Positions 47,868 through 58,643 are shown, counted from the first letter of the stretch. The stretch is DNA of 64,000 bases from Aspidiotus rigidus (GCA_035079385.1 JAVHKY010000013.1:15684001-15748000); one strand, 5' to 3'. Translations and numbers: made by a program. The notes: a model not told the origin generated them from the sequence alone.

Positions 47868-49440
47868 CTAAGTGAAGAATGTAGGTAAACGAGCGGAGCG
47901 AGTGAGCTCCGAGAGTGATAAGAGGGTTAGACCTTTAGATGGCATTCCCCACCAGGGAATTGACAAGCAGTTAACCCGACTACGGGAATCTACAGAAAAG
48001 CGAGACAAGAGCTCGAAGTATACACGATATCGTGCATGCAAGAGGTGAAGAAGTGGCTTCCAAATAATTTTGGGGCACATCGATAGCATCGAAAGTTAAG
48101 AACGCATAAAAACGTTCATATGTATAAGTAGGATCATCATGTATCTGACTTGACGTCAGAGGAGTCTCCTCGCGTATGCGAGTCAAGAGATTTATGAATG
48201 TAGTGCTGAGTTAGAAGAGTAGTAAACCGTTTCGTGTTGGGCAATAAAGGTTGAGAATTATCAATCCTCAGAGGCTCATACTGATCTCCAGTAGGTATGG
48301 TGGAGAGAAGGCAGACTTTTATGCGGAATAGACGTAGATGTGTACATAGACGTCACAGTGGAACTGAGATAGTCGTCTAAATCTTCAAAAAGTCCCATAT
48401 GAACAGACGCACGCTGTTTTGCTGTTGGTGATTTGTATTGAGTAACAGTTTCAATTGAGTCAACCTCTCTTTTTTTTGAGAGAGGAGGACGAACGGAATC
48501 GTTGAATCCAGGACTCCCTTCAGCGGGATAGGTGGCCGAGAAAGGGCGTGGTCACGAAAGGGAACATTCTCAAACGGGCCATAATGGTGGCCGTAGACTT
48601 GAGATTTAGTGAATGTGACATTGGAAATTGGTTGAAGTAGGCCTGAAGAGAAATCAAGAAGTTGTGCTCCATTACTGGATAAACCAACAAAAAATTTTCG
48701 GGTAACTCTGTTGGAATATTTTCCAACTTTCCCTGGTAATTTTTCGTGGGCGACACTTCCAAAACGTCTAAGAGATGTGAAGGATGGTAATTTCTTGAAT
48801 AGAACCGTATATGGAATATGGTCATTTATTGCTTTATAGACCAAAACTGCATAACGAGCAGCATAAACCCAAAGGCGTTTAGGAAAACCAGAATCGGCGA
48901 AAGTAACTTGAATCACATTCGAAAGAGTTTGTAAGAAACGTTCGGCAGTTTCGTTCAAGGGAAAAGTATATTAAGGTGAATTATCTTCGTGAATATTATG
49001 AGAACGTAAGAAACTTTGGACCTTGGTCGCTCGGTACTCACTACCATTATCCAATCGGATCTGTTTGGTTTGATTCATCTCATCAAAGAATGCTTTTAGT
49101 AAACAAGAAAGAGGAATACTCAGTTGCTTTCATTTCAGGCTTGAAGATGGTTGTTTAACCGAAAGCGCTCGTCGTCTTTTCATTTTTTCTGCGGTTTGCA
49201 TGTTTTACTCCACGTCGGAGTATTCCTCTTTCTTGTTTAGTATGGATAGCCGTAACTTAAAGGAACGGATTCGTTTAATGCTTTTAGTCTTAAATGAACT
49301 TCCTTCTTTGAGGACGTAGGATAGACAAAGGTGTGCCTCGAATAATCATCAATTATGGCCAATAAATACTCCTGGAAACGCAGGAGGTAAGACTTTCCTT
49401 AGAACGTCGCGTCGGTATGAATTAATTCAAGGGGTAAGCG
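47868..49440 (-). pseudogene. Old Ty1/copia fragment (integrase to start of RT)
   Basis: Minus-strand pieces in several frames follow copia order: 'PLELIHTD' and 'FLAIIDDYSRHTFVYPTSSKKEV' (about 49440-49290), 'IRLDNGSEYRATKVQSFL' (about 49040), 'NETAERFLQTLSNVI ... GFPKRLWVYAARYAV' and the integrase tail (48958-48377), then 'TSSQIHDDPTYTYERFYAF' and 'DVPQNYLEATSSP' at the start of RT (about 48186-48020). Stops and frameshifts interrupt it. A short PLE insertion at 49101-49288 splits the integrase, and a second PLE abuts its 5' side near 49440. It is unrelated in detail to the intact copia at 37.7-43.8 kb. Confidence 0.82.
49101..49288 (+). mobile_element. Short PLE tail insertion with 12-bp target duplication
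   Basis: AATGCTTTTAGT occurs at 49089-49100 and again at 49277-49288, bracketing 176 bp foreign to the copia integrase frame. The insert carries the PLE tail signature 'cagttgctttcatttcagg', 'gaagatggttgtttaaccga', 'aagcgctcgtcg'. Within it, a 22-nt sequence at 49100-49121 is perfectly repeated inverted at 49218-49239, the inverted terminal arrangement seen on a larger scale in the nested PLE at 51108-53196. Confidence 0.8.
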
Positions 49441-49575
49441 AAAGAAAGAATACTCCAAAGAGAGAGTAAACACTACAAAACCGCAGAAAATTAAAACGTC
49501 TCCCACTTTCGGTTAATGAACCATCTTCAGGACTGAAATGAAAGCAACTGACGAACGAAAGAGAAGAACAAGGTA

Positions 49576-50403
49576 TTAAGATTGGCCAAACGAGAAATCG
49601 CGGTGTGAATCACAGACCAGTTCAATCTGGCCATCTTCCGGATTGTACAAGTTAAGTACAGTAATGCCATCGGTGTTGAGATGACGCATTATCTCTACAT
49701 GCTCGAGGGCGATCCGTTTACGGTAGGAGTTCTCCTTATGGAGGAGCTTTTCCAATCCCTCACGGAAGCTGTGGCCGCTGTTTATTAGATGATCAGCAAA
49801 AGCTGAATTCCCTAAGTGTCCCTTATTCCACGGCTTCAGATGCTCAGCTACTCTAACCTTCATTTGGCAGCTGGTCTCACCAATGTAAAAGCCCCCACAA
49901 TCCCTACATTCCAACTTATAAACACCCATCCTCTCATCAACGGGTATGGGATCCATCAGCCTCACAAAGAACCCTTTGACTGCGGTAGGGTTGTAAAACG
50001 CGAGTCTGAAGCCAAACGGGCGGAGGGCCCGACCATATTGGAGAGAGAATTTTCCCAGAAAAGAAAGACTGATCCAACGCAAACGACGATCACGGATCGT
50101 GTCTCGGGGGAGGGAGGTGATGGAATCAAGAATGATCCTTGTAACTTTCCTCCGAAGCATCATGTCACCATCAACATTGTCCCCATTCACTCTGGCCAGG
50201 TGTTTTATTGTGAGTAATTCTTCCTTGAAGGCAGACTGACTAAAAGGAATGTGAGTCAGTCTGTGAACTAGGCTATTAAAGTCAGCCATTTTATGAGCAA
50301 CAGGACAGAACGAACGTCCGTGGACTAAAACATTGGTCGTAGTATCTTTCCTGTAAATTCCAAACTCATGGATACCGTCTATTATAGCGATCGACAAATC
50401 CAA
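49576..50403 (-). pseudogene. Host PLE, post-RT region and GIY-YIG endonuclease
   Basis: 275 codons covering 'SIAIIDGIHEFGIYRKDT', 'RLTHIPFSQSAF', 'LSFLGKFSLQYGRALRPFGF', then the GIY-YIG nuclease 'GVYKLECRDCGGFYIGETSC' with the family's C-x2-C before the FYIG, 'VRVAEHLKPW', and the end 'YNPEDGQIELV'. The nuclease would nick the target DNA. The continuation upstream (RT) is in another frame, so the open frame is only part of the original protein. Confidence 0.85.
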
Positions 50404-51107
50404 AAAATGGGAAATACCCTAATTTCCAAAGTAAACTTTATGGAAGGGTACCAGAAATTGAGATACCTCAGAAACTCGCCAAGGAGATCTGGTCTCGAGA
50501 TGCATAGTACGTCATCAACGTACCTGTGCCAATAATGAATATGATTAGGTAGCACTTGGTTTGAGGAAAAGAGGTCAAGTTCAAACTTAGACATGAAAAT
50601 TTCGGAGATGAGAGAGCCTAAAGGTGATCCAATGGCGATCCTTACTTCATCAGGGAACTCGAAAAATTTACCTTCGAATTTACAATTGTTGGGGGACCAG
50701 CAAAGATTCAGGAGATCAAAAAATTCTTGAAACTCATTGTGAGGAATGTTGGCTTTGACATGTAGCTCACCCATATGCTAGATGGTAGCAGCCTTAGGAT
50801 TATTCGTGAACAAACCAACAACATCAAACGAGCAGATGGTCGTTCCCGGGGGAAGACTTACATCCTTGAGGACGTCAGTTAAAGAGGCCGAATTCAAGAC
50901 CGAATGAGGGGATTCAAAATCAATGCGATGTTTCATCCAGGAATTTGGCAAGAAGGTAAGTGGGAGAAGAAATGAATGAAACCACAGGTCGCATCGGGGT
51001 ATTGTTCTTATGCACTTTGGACAGCCCTTAAAGGAGGGGGAGGGTGTAGGGTTAGGAACAAGAAAAGCTTTTTTCATGGCTGGAGTCTTGATAATAGCCT
51101 CACACTT
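50382..51107 (-). pseudogene. Host PLE, reverse transcriptase part
   Basis: Two frames (51164-50778 and 50774-50382) together cover 'IIKTPAMKKAFLVPNPT', 'TTICSFDVVGLFTNNPKAAT', 'GELHVKANIPHNEFQEFFDL', 'FPDEVRIAIGSPLGSLISEI' and the catalytic 'HRYVDDVLCISRP'. A stop at about 50775 and a scrambled stretch around 51030 show inactivation. Confidence 0.85.
51096..51107. other. 12-bp target duplication of nested PLE (left copy)
   Basis: AGCCTCACACTT, repeated at 53197-53208. On the minus strand it encodes the host PLE residues K-C-E-A, and the host reading frame is continuous if one copy and the insert are removed. Confidence 0.92.
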
Positions 51108-51143
51108 AGAATTAATTCGGTTCTCTAAAATATGACCAGAAAC

Positions 51144-51280
51144 ATCTAACGACGACATACTCAACGATTAAAACGTACGGAGTAATTTGAATAGAGCCAC
51201 AGAAATGAAAATACACCGGAGCGCTTTCGATTAAAAAACCATTGTCAACGGGGACGTGAAAGCAACTGAACCAACTCCGG
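51144..51280. repeat. Left 137-nt inverted terminal repeat of nested PLE
   Basis: Reverse complement matches 53049-53185 with two differences. Read on the minus strand it forms the tail after the GIY-YIG stop and ends with 'gagtatgtcgtcgttagat', whose ATG opens a frame M-S-S-L-D-V-S-G, possibly the start of the PLE ORF carried in the repeat. Confidence 0.93.
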
Positions 51281-51289
51281 CCGGCAACA

Positions 51290-52979
51290 AGAACTACCGA
51301 GGAGGACATGACTGAACTAGCGAGTCATCACAATGTGAATCATACTCGTAAACTAATTCAATCAAACCCTCATCAGGTATGTACCTGCGTTGAGCACATT
51401 TAGATTATCGTTATTCATCTGGCGAATAATTTCGATGTGTTCTAGCGCGGTACGTTTGAAAGCCGAGGACTCTCTATGGAGGAGGGACTCAGATCCCTCT
51501 ATGAAACCATGGCCAGTGGTAATAAGATGGTCCGCAAATGCCGAATCACCCAATTTCTTCTTTTCCCACGTCTTCCTATGCTCATCTATTCTAATTTTGA
51601 GCTGACGTCCAGTCTCGCCTATATAGATTCCATTACAATCATTACACTCAATTTTGTAAACCCCGCTTCTTTCGACCAGTGGGATGGGGTCCTTTAACTC
51701 AACGAACAAGCTTTTTACAGTGTTAAGATTGTAAAACACTGGCCAAAACCCAAATGGGCGGAGGACACGACCTAATTGGGAAGAAAATTTCCCCAAAAAC
51801 GGAAGCCTAATCCAACGTTTCCTACTATCTGACGCTGGATTACGGGGGAGGGAGGTAGTGGAATCAAGGCATTTCCGAGTCAATTTCCTATGGACCATCA
51901 AGTCAATATCCAAGCTGATCTCGTTCACTCTGGCCAAGTGCTTTATAGTCAAAAGCTCCTGTTGAAAAGCGAGCTGACCTAATGGAATATTCGTCAACCG
52001 GTGGATATAACTATTAAAACCGGCATATTTGTGAGCAACAGGGCAGAAAGATCTGCCGTGGACAGTAATATAGGTCGAGGTATCTTTTCTATATATGGCG
52101 AATTCGTGGGCACCTTCTCTATTAGAGATAGTAAGGTCCAAAAAATTTATAGATGAACCGCCTACTTCCAACATGAATTTGATGGATGGGTATAAACTGT
52201 TAAGATACCTGAGAACCTCCAAAAGGAGATCCCGTTGACCGGTCCACAAACACAACACATCGTCGATGTACCTGTGCCAATAATATATATGACCCAAAAA
52301 CCCCTGACCAGAGGAAAAGAGATCAAGCTCAAATTTAGACATGAAAACCTCCGAAATGAGGGAACCCAGCGGAGAGCCAATAGGGATACCTACCTCCTCA
52401 GGAAATTCGAAAAATTTGCCTTCAAATTTACAAAAGTTGGAAGACCAACAAATATTGAGTAAATTAAAAAATTCTGCCAACTCTTCGTGACAGATATTAG
52501 ATTGGATCAAAAGGTCTCCCATATGTTGCATGGCAGTAGCTCTAGGGATACTCGGAAATAAGCCGACAACGTCAAAGGAGCATAGGGTTGAATCAGGCGG
52601 AAGAATGTCATCCTTAAGCTTATTAGCCAAAGAGACCGAATTCTTCACAGAGTAGGATGACTCAAATTCCACTCTAGATTTGAACCAACGGTCCAAAAAT
52701 TTCGCCAAGAAGTACGTGGGGGAAGACACAAAAGAAACGACCGGCCGCATCGGGGGTGTCCCTCTTATGAACCTTAGGTAGCCCGTACAAGAGGAGCGGC
52801 ACTGGATTGGGCTCAAGAAGCATTCTTTTAAGCTTAGGGGTCTTAATAATAAATTCACAATTGTTTATAACACGCCTAACTTCTTTGACGTGATTTGGAA
52901 AATTGAAATCCGCATTTTCCTTGGCGCCACACTGGTCGAGAACGTCATAGACCTTGGAGACGTAAGAGGACTTATCCAT
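51290..52979 (-). pseudogene. Nested PLE protein (RT plus GIY-YIG), two frameshifts
   Basis: Frame one (52979 to about 52745) gives 'SSYVSKVYDVLDQCGAKENA' and 'LLLYGLPKVHKRDTP'. Frame two (to about 51375) gives 'RPVVSFVSSPTYFLAKFLDR', 'LCSFDVVGLFPSIPRATAMQ', 'GIPIGSPLGSLISEVFMSKF', catalytic 'HRYIDDVLCLWTGQ', 'SSINFLDLTIS', 'RLPFLGKFSSQLGRVLRPFG', and the GIY-YIG nuclease 'GVYKIECNDCNGIYIGETGR' with 'KIRIDEHRKTW'. A final shift restores the C-terminus 'YIPDEGLIELVYEYDSHCDD' to a TAG near 51297. Catalytic residues of both enzymes remain. Confidence 0.9.
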
Positions 52980-53048
52980 AACGACAATGGCATTCCCTTT
53001 ATCAGCCTTAGTAATGGTTAAGCCCTCCTCCCTGACCTTCCTCTTGAT

Positions 53049-53185
53049 CCGGAGTTGGTTCAGTTGCTTTCACGTCCCCATTGACAATGGTTTTTTAATC
53101 GAAAGCGCTCCGGTGTATTTTCATTTCTGTGACTCTATTCAAATTACTCCGTACGTTTTAATCGTTGAGTATGTCGTCGTTAGAT
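53049..53185. repeat. Right 137-nt inverted terminal repeat of nested PLE
   Basis: Inverted partner of 51144-51280, placed at the 5' side of the truncated PLE coding region. Confidence 0.93.
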
Positions 53186-53196
53186 AGAAGATTAGA

Positions 53197-53208
53197 AGCC
53201 TCACACTT
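53197..53208. other. 12-bp target duplication of nested PLE (right copy)
   Basis: AGCCTCACACTT, matching 51096-51107. Confidence 0.92.
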
Positions 53209-53860
53209 GTTGATGACACGCCTAACTTCTTTAACACGTTTAGGGAAGCTGAAATCCTCACTTTCTTTAGCACCACACTGCTGGAGTACTTCGTGGACCT
53301 TAGAAGAATAAGCGGATTGCTCCATCACCACAACAGCATTACCCTTGTCAGCCTTATTGACGATTAAGTCTCCCTCCTTAATTTTCTTCTTCAAACCTTG
53401 GATCACTCCTCCCAATTTGTCACTCATGCGAGGGAGGGGGTTATTGCGGACTATTTCAGCACAGACTTTCTGGGTATTAAAATCAGGTCTATTTTTAACA
53501 GCAAGATCCGCAACAACATTTGCCAAGGTTTCACCCTTCTTGAGGGGAGGTAGACTGAATTTCAAACCTTTCTCATGGAGAGCTGCTGTTTCGTCACTAT
53601 TAAAAATCACCGGACTATTATTTATGAGGGGGGATGGAATTTTTGAACTACAACCCTTCAATAACCCCTTCCTCAACCAGATCAACGTTATCATTCATTA
53701 GGGAGGATGACTTCCTATTTTCTTCTCCTTCAAGTTCATTTCAAACTTCTGACACTTTTCATACACGTCACGCATAAAGTGATCAAACTTGAGGGGGAGG
53801 AGTATACTGGTGAGTCTCGAATGGACCAAAAAGTTTAATCTAGTCGTAATATTATATTTA
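53209..53860 (-). pseudogene. Host PLE, N-terminal coding part
   Basis: Minus-strand frames give 'FDHFMRDVYEKCQKFEMNLK' (about 53790), a stop, then 'NSDETAALHEKGLKFSLPPL', 'NRPDFNTQKVCAEIVRNNPL', 'GLKKKIKEGDLIVNKADKG' and 'KRVKEVRRVINKCEA', ending at the nested insertion. It aligns with the degenerate PLE at 4.2-4.5 kb. Confidence 0.82.
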
Positions 53861-54060
53861 CCATGTCATCTCCGCAACTCCGTTCTTATCCACTGCTCTC
53901 TCATATAATTTTCCAGTTTCTTAGTCGTAACTTTACAATCGGAGTAAACCGGAATTTTACGAACTTAGGTCTCAAATGCAACACCAAACACCGACGAAGA
54001 ATGAAACGAAAACGAAGCGCGTGCTTCCGAACGAAGGAGGTGGCTAATTTCGCTGCCTGA

Positions 54061-55061
54061 TCTACTACGTCATATGGCGAGGTATCCGAATGAATATGAC
54101 GTGGATGTTAATTGAGGTTAGAGTTTGGAGCGTAAGGAAGATCGGGTCAACAGTGAGAGAGTGCAGTGAAGAAAGTGAGTCTGTACGGAGAGGGAGTTGA
54201 GAGAGGTGGGAAAGACAGGCGAATAATCCCATCAATTCAGCAGTAAATATGGAGGCTGTGTTAGAGATGCGATGGGAGACGATAAATATGCGTAAGCCGT
54301 TTTGTTCTTCGTTTTTAAGCCATCTGTGAGACAGAGAGTGTGATCAGGATATGCTTGAATCATATTTCTTATGTAAGTGGTGAAAATACTGTTAGATTTG
54401 GGGATTTCTGGAAGATTTAAAAGGATGGTCAGTTGAGTGAGGGTCCAAGGTGGAGATGACCATGTAAAGTTTGATGCGTGAAATCACGTTTATTTTCGAT
54501 GAAAATTTCAGAAAATTTGAAAGTGAAGTGGAGAAAGAGGCCGTTTTTGACGGAATACCAATCACGTAGAAGAAATTGCTGGTGATTTTGTTAATGAATT
54601 CCTATAATGAGATCTGTGAGCTCTAGTTGTATCATACGATCAGAAAGAAATATTATGTTATACTCGTAGTTAGCAAAATATTTTCATATTGCAACTTGCT
54701 CTGAACATAAGAAATGTGATGTATGCAAAAATCTGTAGCATATAGGAACGAAAGAAAGAACCAGTACCTAGGGCCGCGGCCAGCGTTAATAAAGTTATCT
54801 GCGCAAGTTCGTACCGTTTCTTTCTTTCGTCCGTGTACACAAACACTCCTCCTTGTAGCATACAGATTTATCAAATAACGAAATATACGCAAGACTGGAA
54901 AACGATAACGAAAGGCAGTTGATAAATCAACGCTCGATGCCAAGGATTCAGACGGCTCGCGGTATTTAGTCTACCTACAGTATAGCTCGTGTGCATTTTC
55001 ATTGACAGTGATATTTACACGAAAAGTGTGTATGAATGTATGCACGTGATCTTTCCTCAAA
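54061..55061. other. Intergenic, possible promoter of the secreted vWA gene
   Basis: No coding domain. A small inverted repeat of 'cgaaagaaagaa' type lies around 54750-54840. If 55062 is a true start codon, its promoter lies here; no TATA box could be assigned. Confidence 0.35.
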
Positions 55062-55206
55062 ATGACTCAGAAATGTGAAATGTTTGCGACCGTTTTAGGA
55101 AATTTTTTTGTGTACCGCTCTCTACCCTTTGTCCACGCTTTTGTCGTTTTAACAGCAATAGCGGCAATATTCTCTGGTGGAAATGTTTCTTTAGCAGAAC
55201 GTTCAG
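55062..55206 (+). CDS. Putative first exon, signal-peptide-bearing protein
   Basis: Opens with ATG and encodes 48 residues 'MTQKCEMFATVLGNFFVYRS' followed by a hydrophobic run 'HAFVVLTAIAAIFSGG' and 'NVSLAER', typical of a signal peptide or signal anchor. It ends at a good donor (TTCAG/GTAAAACT) with one spare base. The next exon that fits this phase and topology within the window is the vWA exon at 63590, which would give '...SLAERSDPSSSFVFVIDTT'. Joining them is an inference; another exon in between cannot be excluded. Confidence 0.45.
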
Positions 55207-56059
55207 GTAAAACTGTAATCATATTTTTTACTCGCTTAATGAATCCACGACGCTATATCAGATGTTTCAACAGGGTATCTAGAAGATTCAAAAAAATCCC
55301 TTTTCAGTATAAACGATAAATGTTAAGCACGAATTTTGCGAGCCGAATGCATATTTTGTTGAAAGATTTTAGGCTAGATGTCTGGAACAACATATGAAAA
55401 GTCCCAAGCCCAAAAATCTATGCTTATGGCACGTTTCCGATCTTCGAAATCGATTTATTGGAAATACATATATTTAGAAAAGTTGAAGTCCCATAGGAAC
55501 ATTTTTCTGAAACAAAAAGAATTCTCCTGAGTTGAGTACAGGCGGCATAGTTAGCCTTGAATCACCGTTGAAAGTACCTAGTCAGATTTTCAATATTTTC
55601 TAAAAACGAACGTAATATCGCGAGTATTTTAAAATAATGAATTTACAACGCAACTGCTTTTTCAATTCGCCTACGTTCTGGCAGTCGTCTCTATCTTTAA
55701 TGGCCTTCCTGTGGATTCCTGGTCTCCTGGTCATATCGGTTTCCCGGAGTACGATACAGAGGACTTAGCATCCACGAAGCCCTGTTTTTCTTTTCAATCA
55801 TAAATCCCTCACCTTCCCCGGCCTGTGACCTTGGTACAACCTGTGGTTCTCTTGATCCCACAATAAATTTTGTTTAGTTAATAAATACCCGATATCATGG
55901 TACTCTTCAATTCGTTCCTCACACCATGCACGACTCAGAATTGGACACACTCGTTTCACGCACTCCTCCCTCCTTCTTGAGCTCTCAACCCTACCCTCAT
56001 GCCAACACTGCCATGGTAAGAAACTATCCATCTACCACCTCGCTCCCCAGGGATTCACA
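55207..56059. other. No gene seen; possibly intron
   Basis: No coding domain or clear repeat. It would be the start of the 8.4-kb intron of the putative vWA gene. Confidence 0.35.
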
Positions 56060-56520
56060 CCTAGACTTCCTTTCCTAAGAAAGTTGTGCGTCCTCCGCCC
56101 TTTTGGATTCCGGCCGGCCTTTTACAAGCTTAATACAATAAGTTAAATTAAAGACCATATTCCCATGGCCGAGAAGAGTGGTGTATACAGTATAGCCCGC
56201 AATGATTGCCCTGAAGTCTATATACGGCTGATTGGCCGTCAGCTCTAAATTAGAGTGGCTGAGCATAAAAAGTATTGGAGAAAGGTCACTTGAGAGAGTC
56301 GGCCCTCACCGATCATTCAATCAAAAGTGGCCACAAGTTCAAACAGTGGTCTAAAGCCCTCTTCCACAAGGAGAATTCATATTTTAAACTTATATAGTTC
56401 TTGAAAATATTGATCGGAATCACGGTTTTAAACAGGTATATTCCGAATGAGGGGTTCATTGAATTAGTCTAGTGGAATGATTCACATTTCGATGATACGC
56501 TGGTTCAATCATGACTTTCA
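56060..56520 (+). pseudogene. Heavily decayed PLE 3' fragment (GIY-YIG end)
   Basis: Plus-strand translation in broken frames matches the PLE C-terminus: '...RPPPFWIPAG', 'ESALTDHSIKSGHKFKQWSK' (compare 'SAFADHLITTGHGFIEGSES'), 'ALFHKENSYFK' and 'YIPNEGFIELV'. Many stops. It is the most degraded of the PLE copies and the only one besides that at 4-5.7 kb on the plus strand. Confidence 0.75.
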
Positions 56521-57467
56521 TCTGGGTTGCTCTGTTTTCATTGGTGTTGTGTTCAGTCGCTTTCTCTCGCTGGGCGTCTGTTTTATGAGTTTTTTTTGTA
56601 TTTCGCTAGTCTCTTCTGAGTACATTACCCCTTTAAATATCTGTTTCTAATTTTTTTTTCTGTGAACCTCACAAAGTCATTTTCTGTTCCCTCTATACTT
56701 TCCAAGAACTCAGAAGCCATTACTAACACTCTAACCGGTCCGATACTCTTAACTATTATAAATCCATTGAACTCCAATACTTCTGCCCGAGCCAATAACC
56801 TCCTGTGTAGTGGAATAACTTGCGAAAAAAATAATAAATGAATGAATAAGTACATCATTTTGTAGAAAATTTTAGGAGATGTCGTTTCCGACACCAAGTT
56901 TAGAATTTTTCAATTAATTTCGTTTTCGGCCCGAAAAATGTTTTTGTGTAGTTATCGCCTATAATATCATTCGATCTGTAACATTAAATTCATGAGTATT
57001 AGAAATAGTCGCGCCTAGGGAGAAACATACAAGAGGTCCGAAAAATCGTGGAAATACAAAAGTTGAAAACGAGAATGAAAAATGTACCTTTTACTCTTCG
57101 GGTTATCAATTTCAACTTTCAATACCACTTGTAAAATTTCTTATCAATGAGAAAATATTAGACATGAAAATTTGACTTTCGATCCTGTAAGCACCCTGCA
57201 TAAGGGAGCCGAGACTTTTGAACTTGAGCTTTCTCTTGTATTCTGGATGTTGATATTTACATCTACTGTAAAATTATGTCACACTTGACCGATTATAAAA
57301 ATTCTATAGCAAGTTACAGTTAGAAGTGGTCAACTAACCCGTGAAGCCACAGGCATCCATTGATAACGGCCAAATACGCTTCATATAAAACTACAGCTTC
57401 AGATTTTTTTTATTCTGCTTCTTTGCTACGTTTATGTAGCTTACGGTATCATGTATAGTTTATCTTA
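56521..57467. other. No gene seen
   Basis: AT-rich, no recognisable domain. Its last nine bases 'tttatctta' (57459-57467) resemble 'tttatttta' at 63152-63160 on the other side of the foldback element. Confidence 0.4.
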
Positions 57468-57802
57468 CGAGGCAATCGCGACAGCACCGGAGGAGTGACG
57501 GGACTTGGGTTTTTTCACTGTTCCGCGAGTCAGCAAGGGTTTTTGTATTTTTCCTGCCTTTTGTTGTCGTTCAAATTATTCGTTCATTTGTTTTGTAGAT
57601 TGTCTATTTGTACATTTCAGACTTAGAATATTTTCCAATATGTTTTTATCGAAAAAACAACCAAGTATGAAAATATTTTTGAACTTTGAATATTTTCCAA
57701 GATGTTTTTGTCGAAAAATCATCCAAGTATGAAAATAATTATGTTCGGACTTAGAATATTTTCCAAGATGTTTTGATTGAAAAGACGACCAAGTATGAAA
57801 AT

Positions 57803-58417
57803 ATTTTCACACTTGGTTGTTTTCTCAATAAAAAGATCTTGGAAAATATTCAAAGTTCAAAAATATTTTCATACTTTGTTGTTTTTTCAATTAAAACATG
57901 AAAATATTCTAAGTCCAAAAATATTTTCATACTCGGATGATTTTTTGACAAAAACATCTTCGAAAATATTCAAAGTTCAAAAATATTTTCATACTTTGTT
58001 GTTTTTTCAATTAAAACATGAAAATATTCCAAGTCCAAAAATATTTTCATGCTCGGATGATTTTTTGACAAAAATATCTTGGAAAATATTCAAAGTTCAA
58101 AAATATTTTCATACTTTGTTGTTTTTTCAATTAAAACATGAAAATATTCTAAGTCCAAAAATATTTTCATACTCGGATGATTTTTTGACAAAAACATCTT
58201 CGAAAATATTCAAAGTTCAAAAATATTTTCATACTTTGTTGTTTTTTCAATTAAAACATGGAAATATTCCAAGTCCAAAAATATTTTCATGCTCGGATGA
58301 TTTTTTGACAAAAATATCTTGGAAAATATTCAACGTTCAAAAATATTTTCATACTTTGTTTTTTTTTCAATTAAAACATGAAAATATTTTAAGTCCAAAA
58401 ATATTTTCATACTTGGT

Positions 58418-58420
<3 letters not shown>
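57803..58420. repeat. 120-bp tandem repeat with 240-bp higher-order period
   Basis: About five copies of a 120-bp unit, itself two related 60-bp halves. Alternate units share variants ('tctaagtcc...catactcgg...acatcttc' versus 'tccaagtcc...catgctcgg...atatcttg'), so 57901-58140 and 58141-58380 are almost identical 240-bp blocks. Because 120 is divisible by three, an accidental open frame (57777-58655) runs through; it is not a gene. Confidence 0.9.
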
Positions 58421-58452
<32 letters not shown>

Positions 58453-58643
58453 CAAAAAAAATATATTGTACTGCTAATTTTAGCATTCACAAAATAAATA
58501 TCACGATACAGGTAGAGGGAGAGTTGAATTTACAGATTGTAGGCCAGCGCCTACGTGATCTGGTGTGCACTAGACATCTTATGATTAATGTAAATGATAA
58601 TAGTCAGCGTCACAGGCATCTACATAGTTACCGATATTACATT

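Larger units (their letters stand above)
51108..53196 (-). mobile_element. Nested Penelope-like element with inverted terminal repeats
   Basis: A 2089-bp insert flanked by a 12-bp target duplication. It carries 137-nt inverted terminal repeats (51144-51280 and 53049-53185, two mismatches), a 5'-truncated PLE coding region beginning near 53048 ('REEGLTITKADKGNAIVVMD') and the full RT and GIY-YIG region. Terminal repeats in inverted orientation and 5' truncation are known for Penelope elements. Two frame breaks (near 52745 in a G run, and near 51375) interrupt an otherwise well-preserved sequence. Confidence 0.9.
49445..54060 (-). mobile_element. Host Penelope-like element, split by a nested PLE
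   Basis: Two minus-strand halves form one PLE. The 5' half (about 54060-53197) has N-terminal sequence ('FDHFMRDVYEKCQKFEMN', 'LKFSLPPLKKGETLANV', 'KKIKEGDLIVNKADKGNAVVV'). The 3' half (51107 to about 49445) resumes exactly at 'KCEAIIKTPAMKK' and holds RT ('YWHRYVDDVLC'), post-RT blocks and GIY-YIG. Removing 51108-53196 and one 12-bp duplication restores a continuous reading frame at the joint. Frameshifts elsewhere (around 51030 and 50400) show the copy is dead. The exact 5' end is uncertain. Confidence 0.85.

Noticed and set aside
49816..50217. 133-codon plus-strand frame
   Set aside because: It is antisense to the host PLE coding region.
54653..54943. 96-codon minus-strand frame
   Set aside because: No ATG at its start, no recognisable domain, no supporting context.
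57803..58420. CRISPR array
   Set aside because: The repeats are contiguous without unique spacers, and the genome is eukaryotic.
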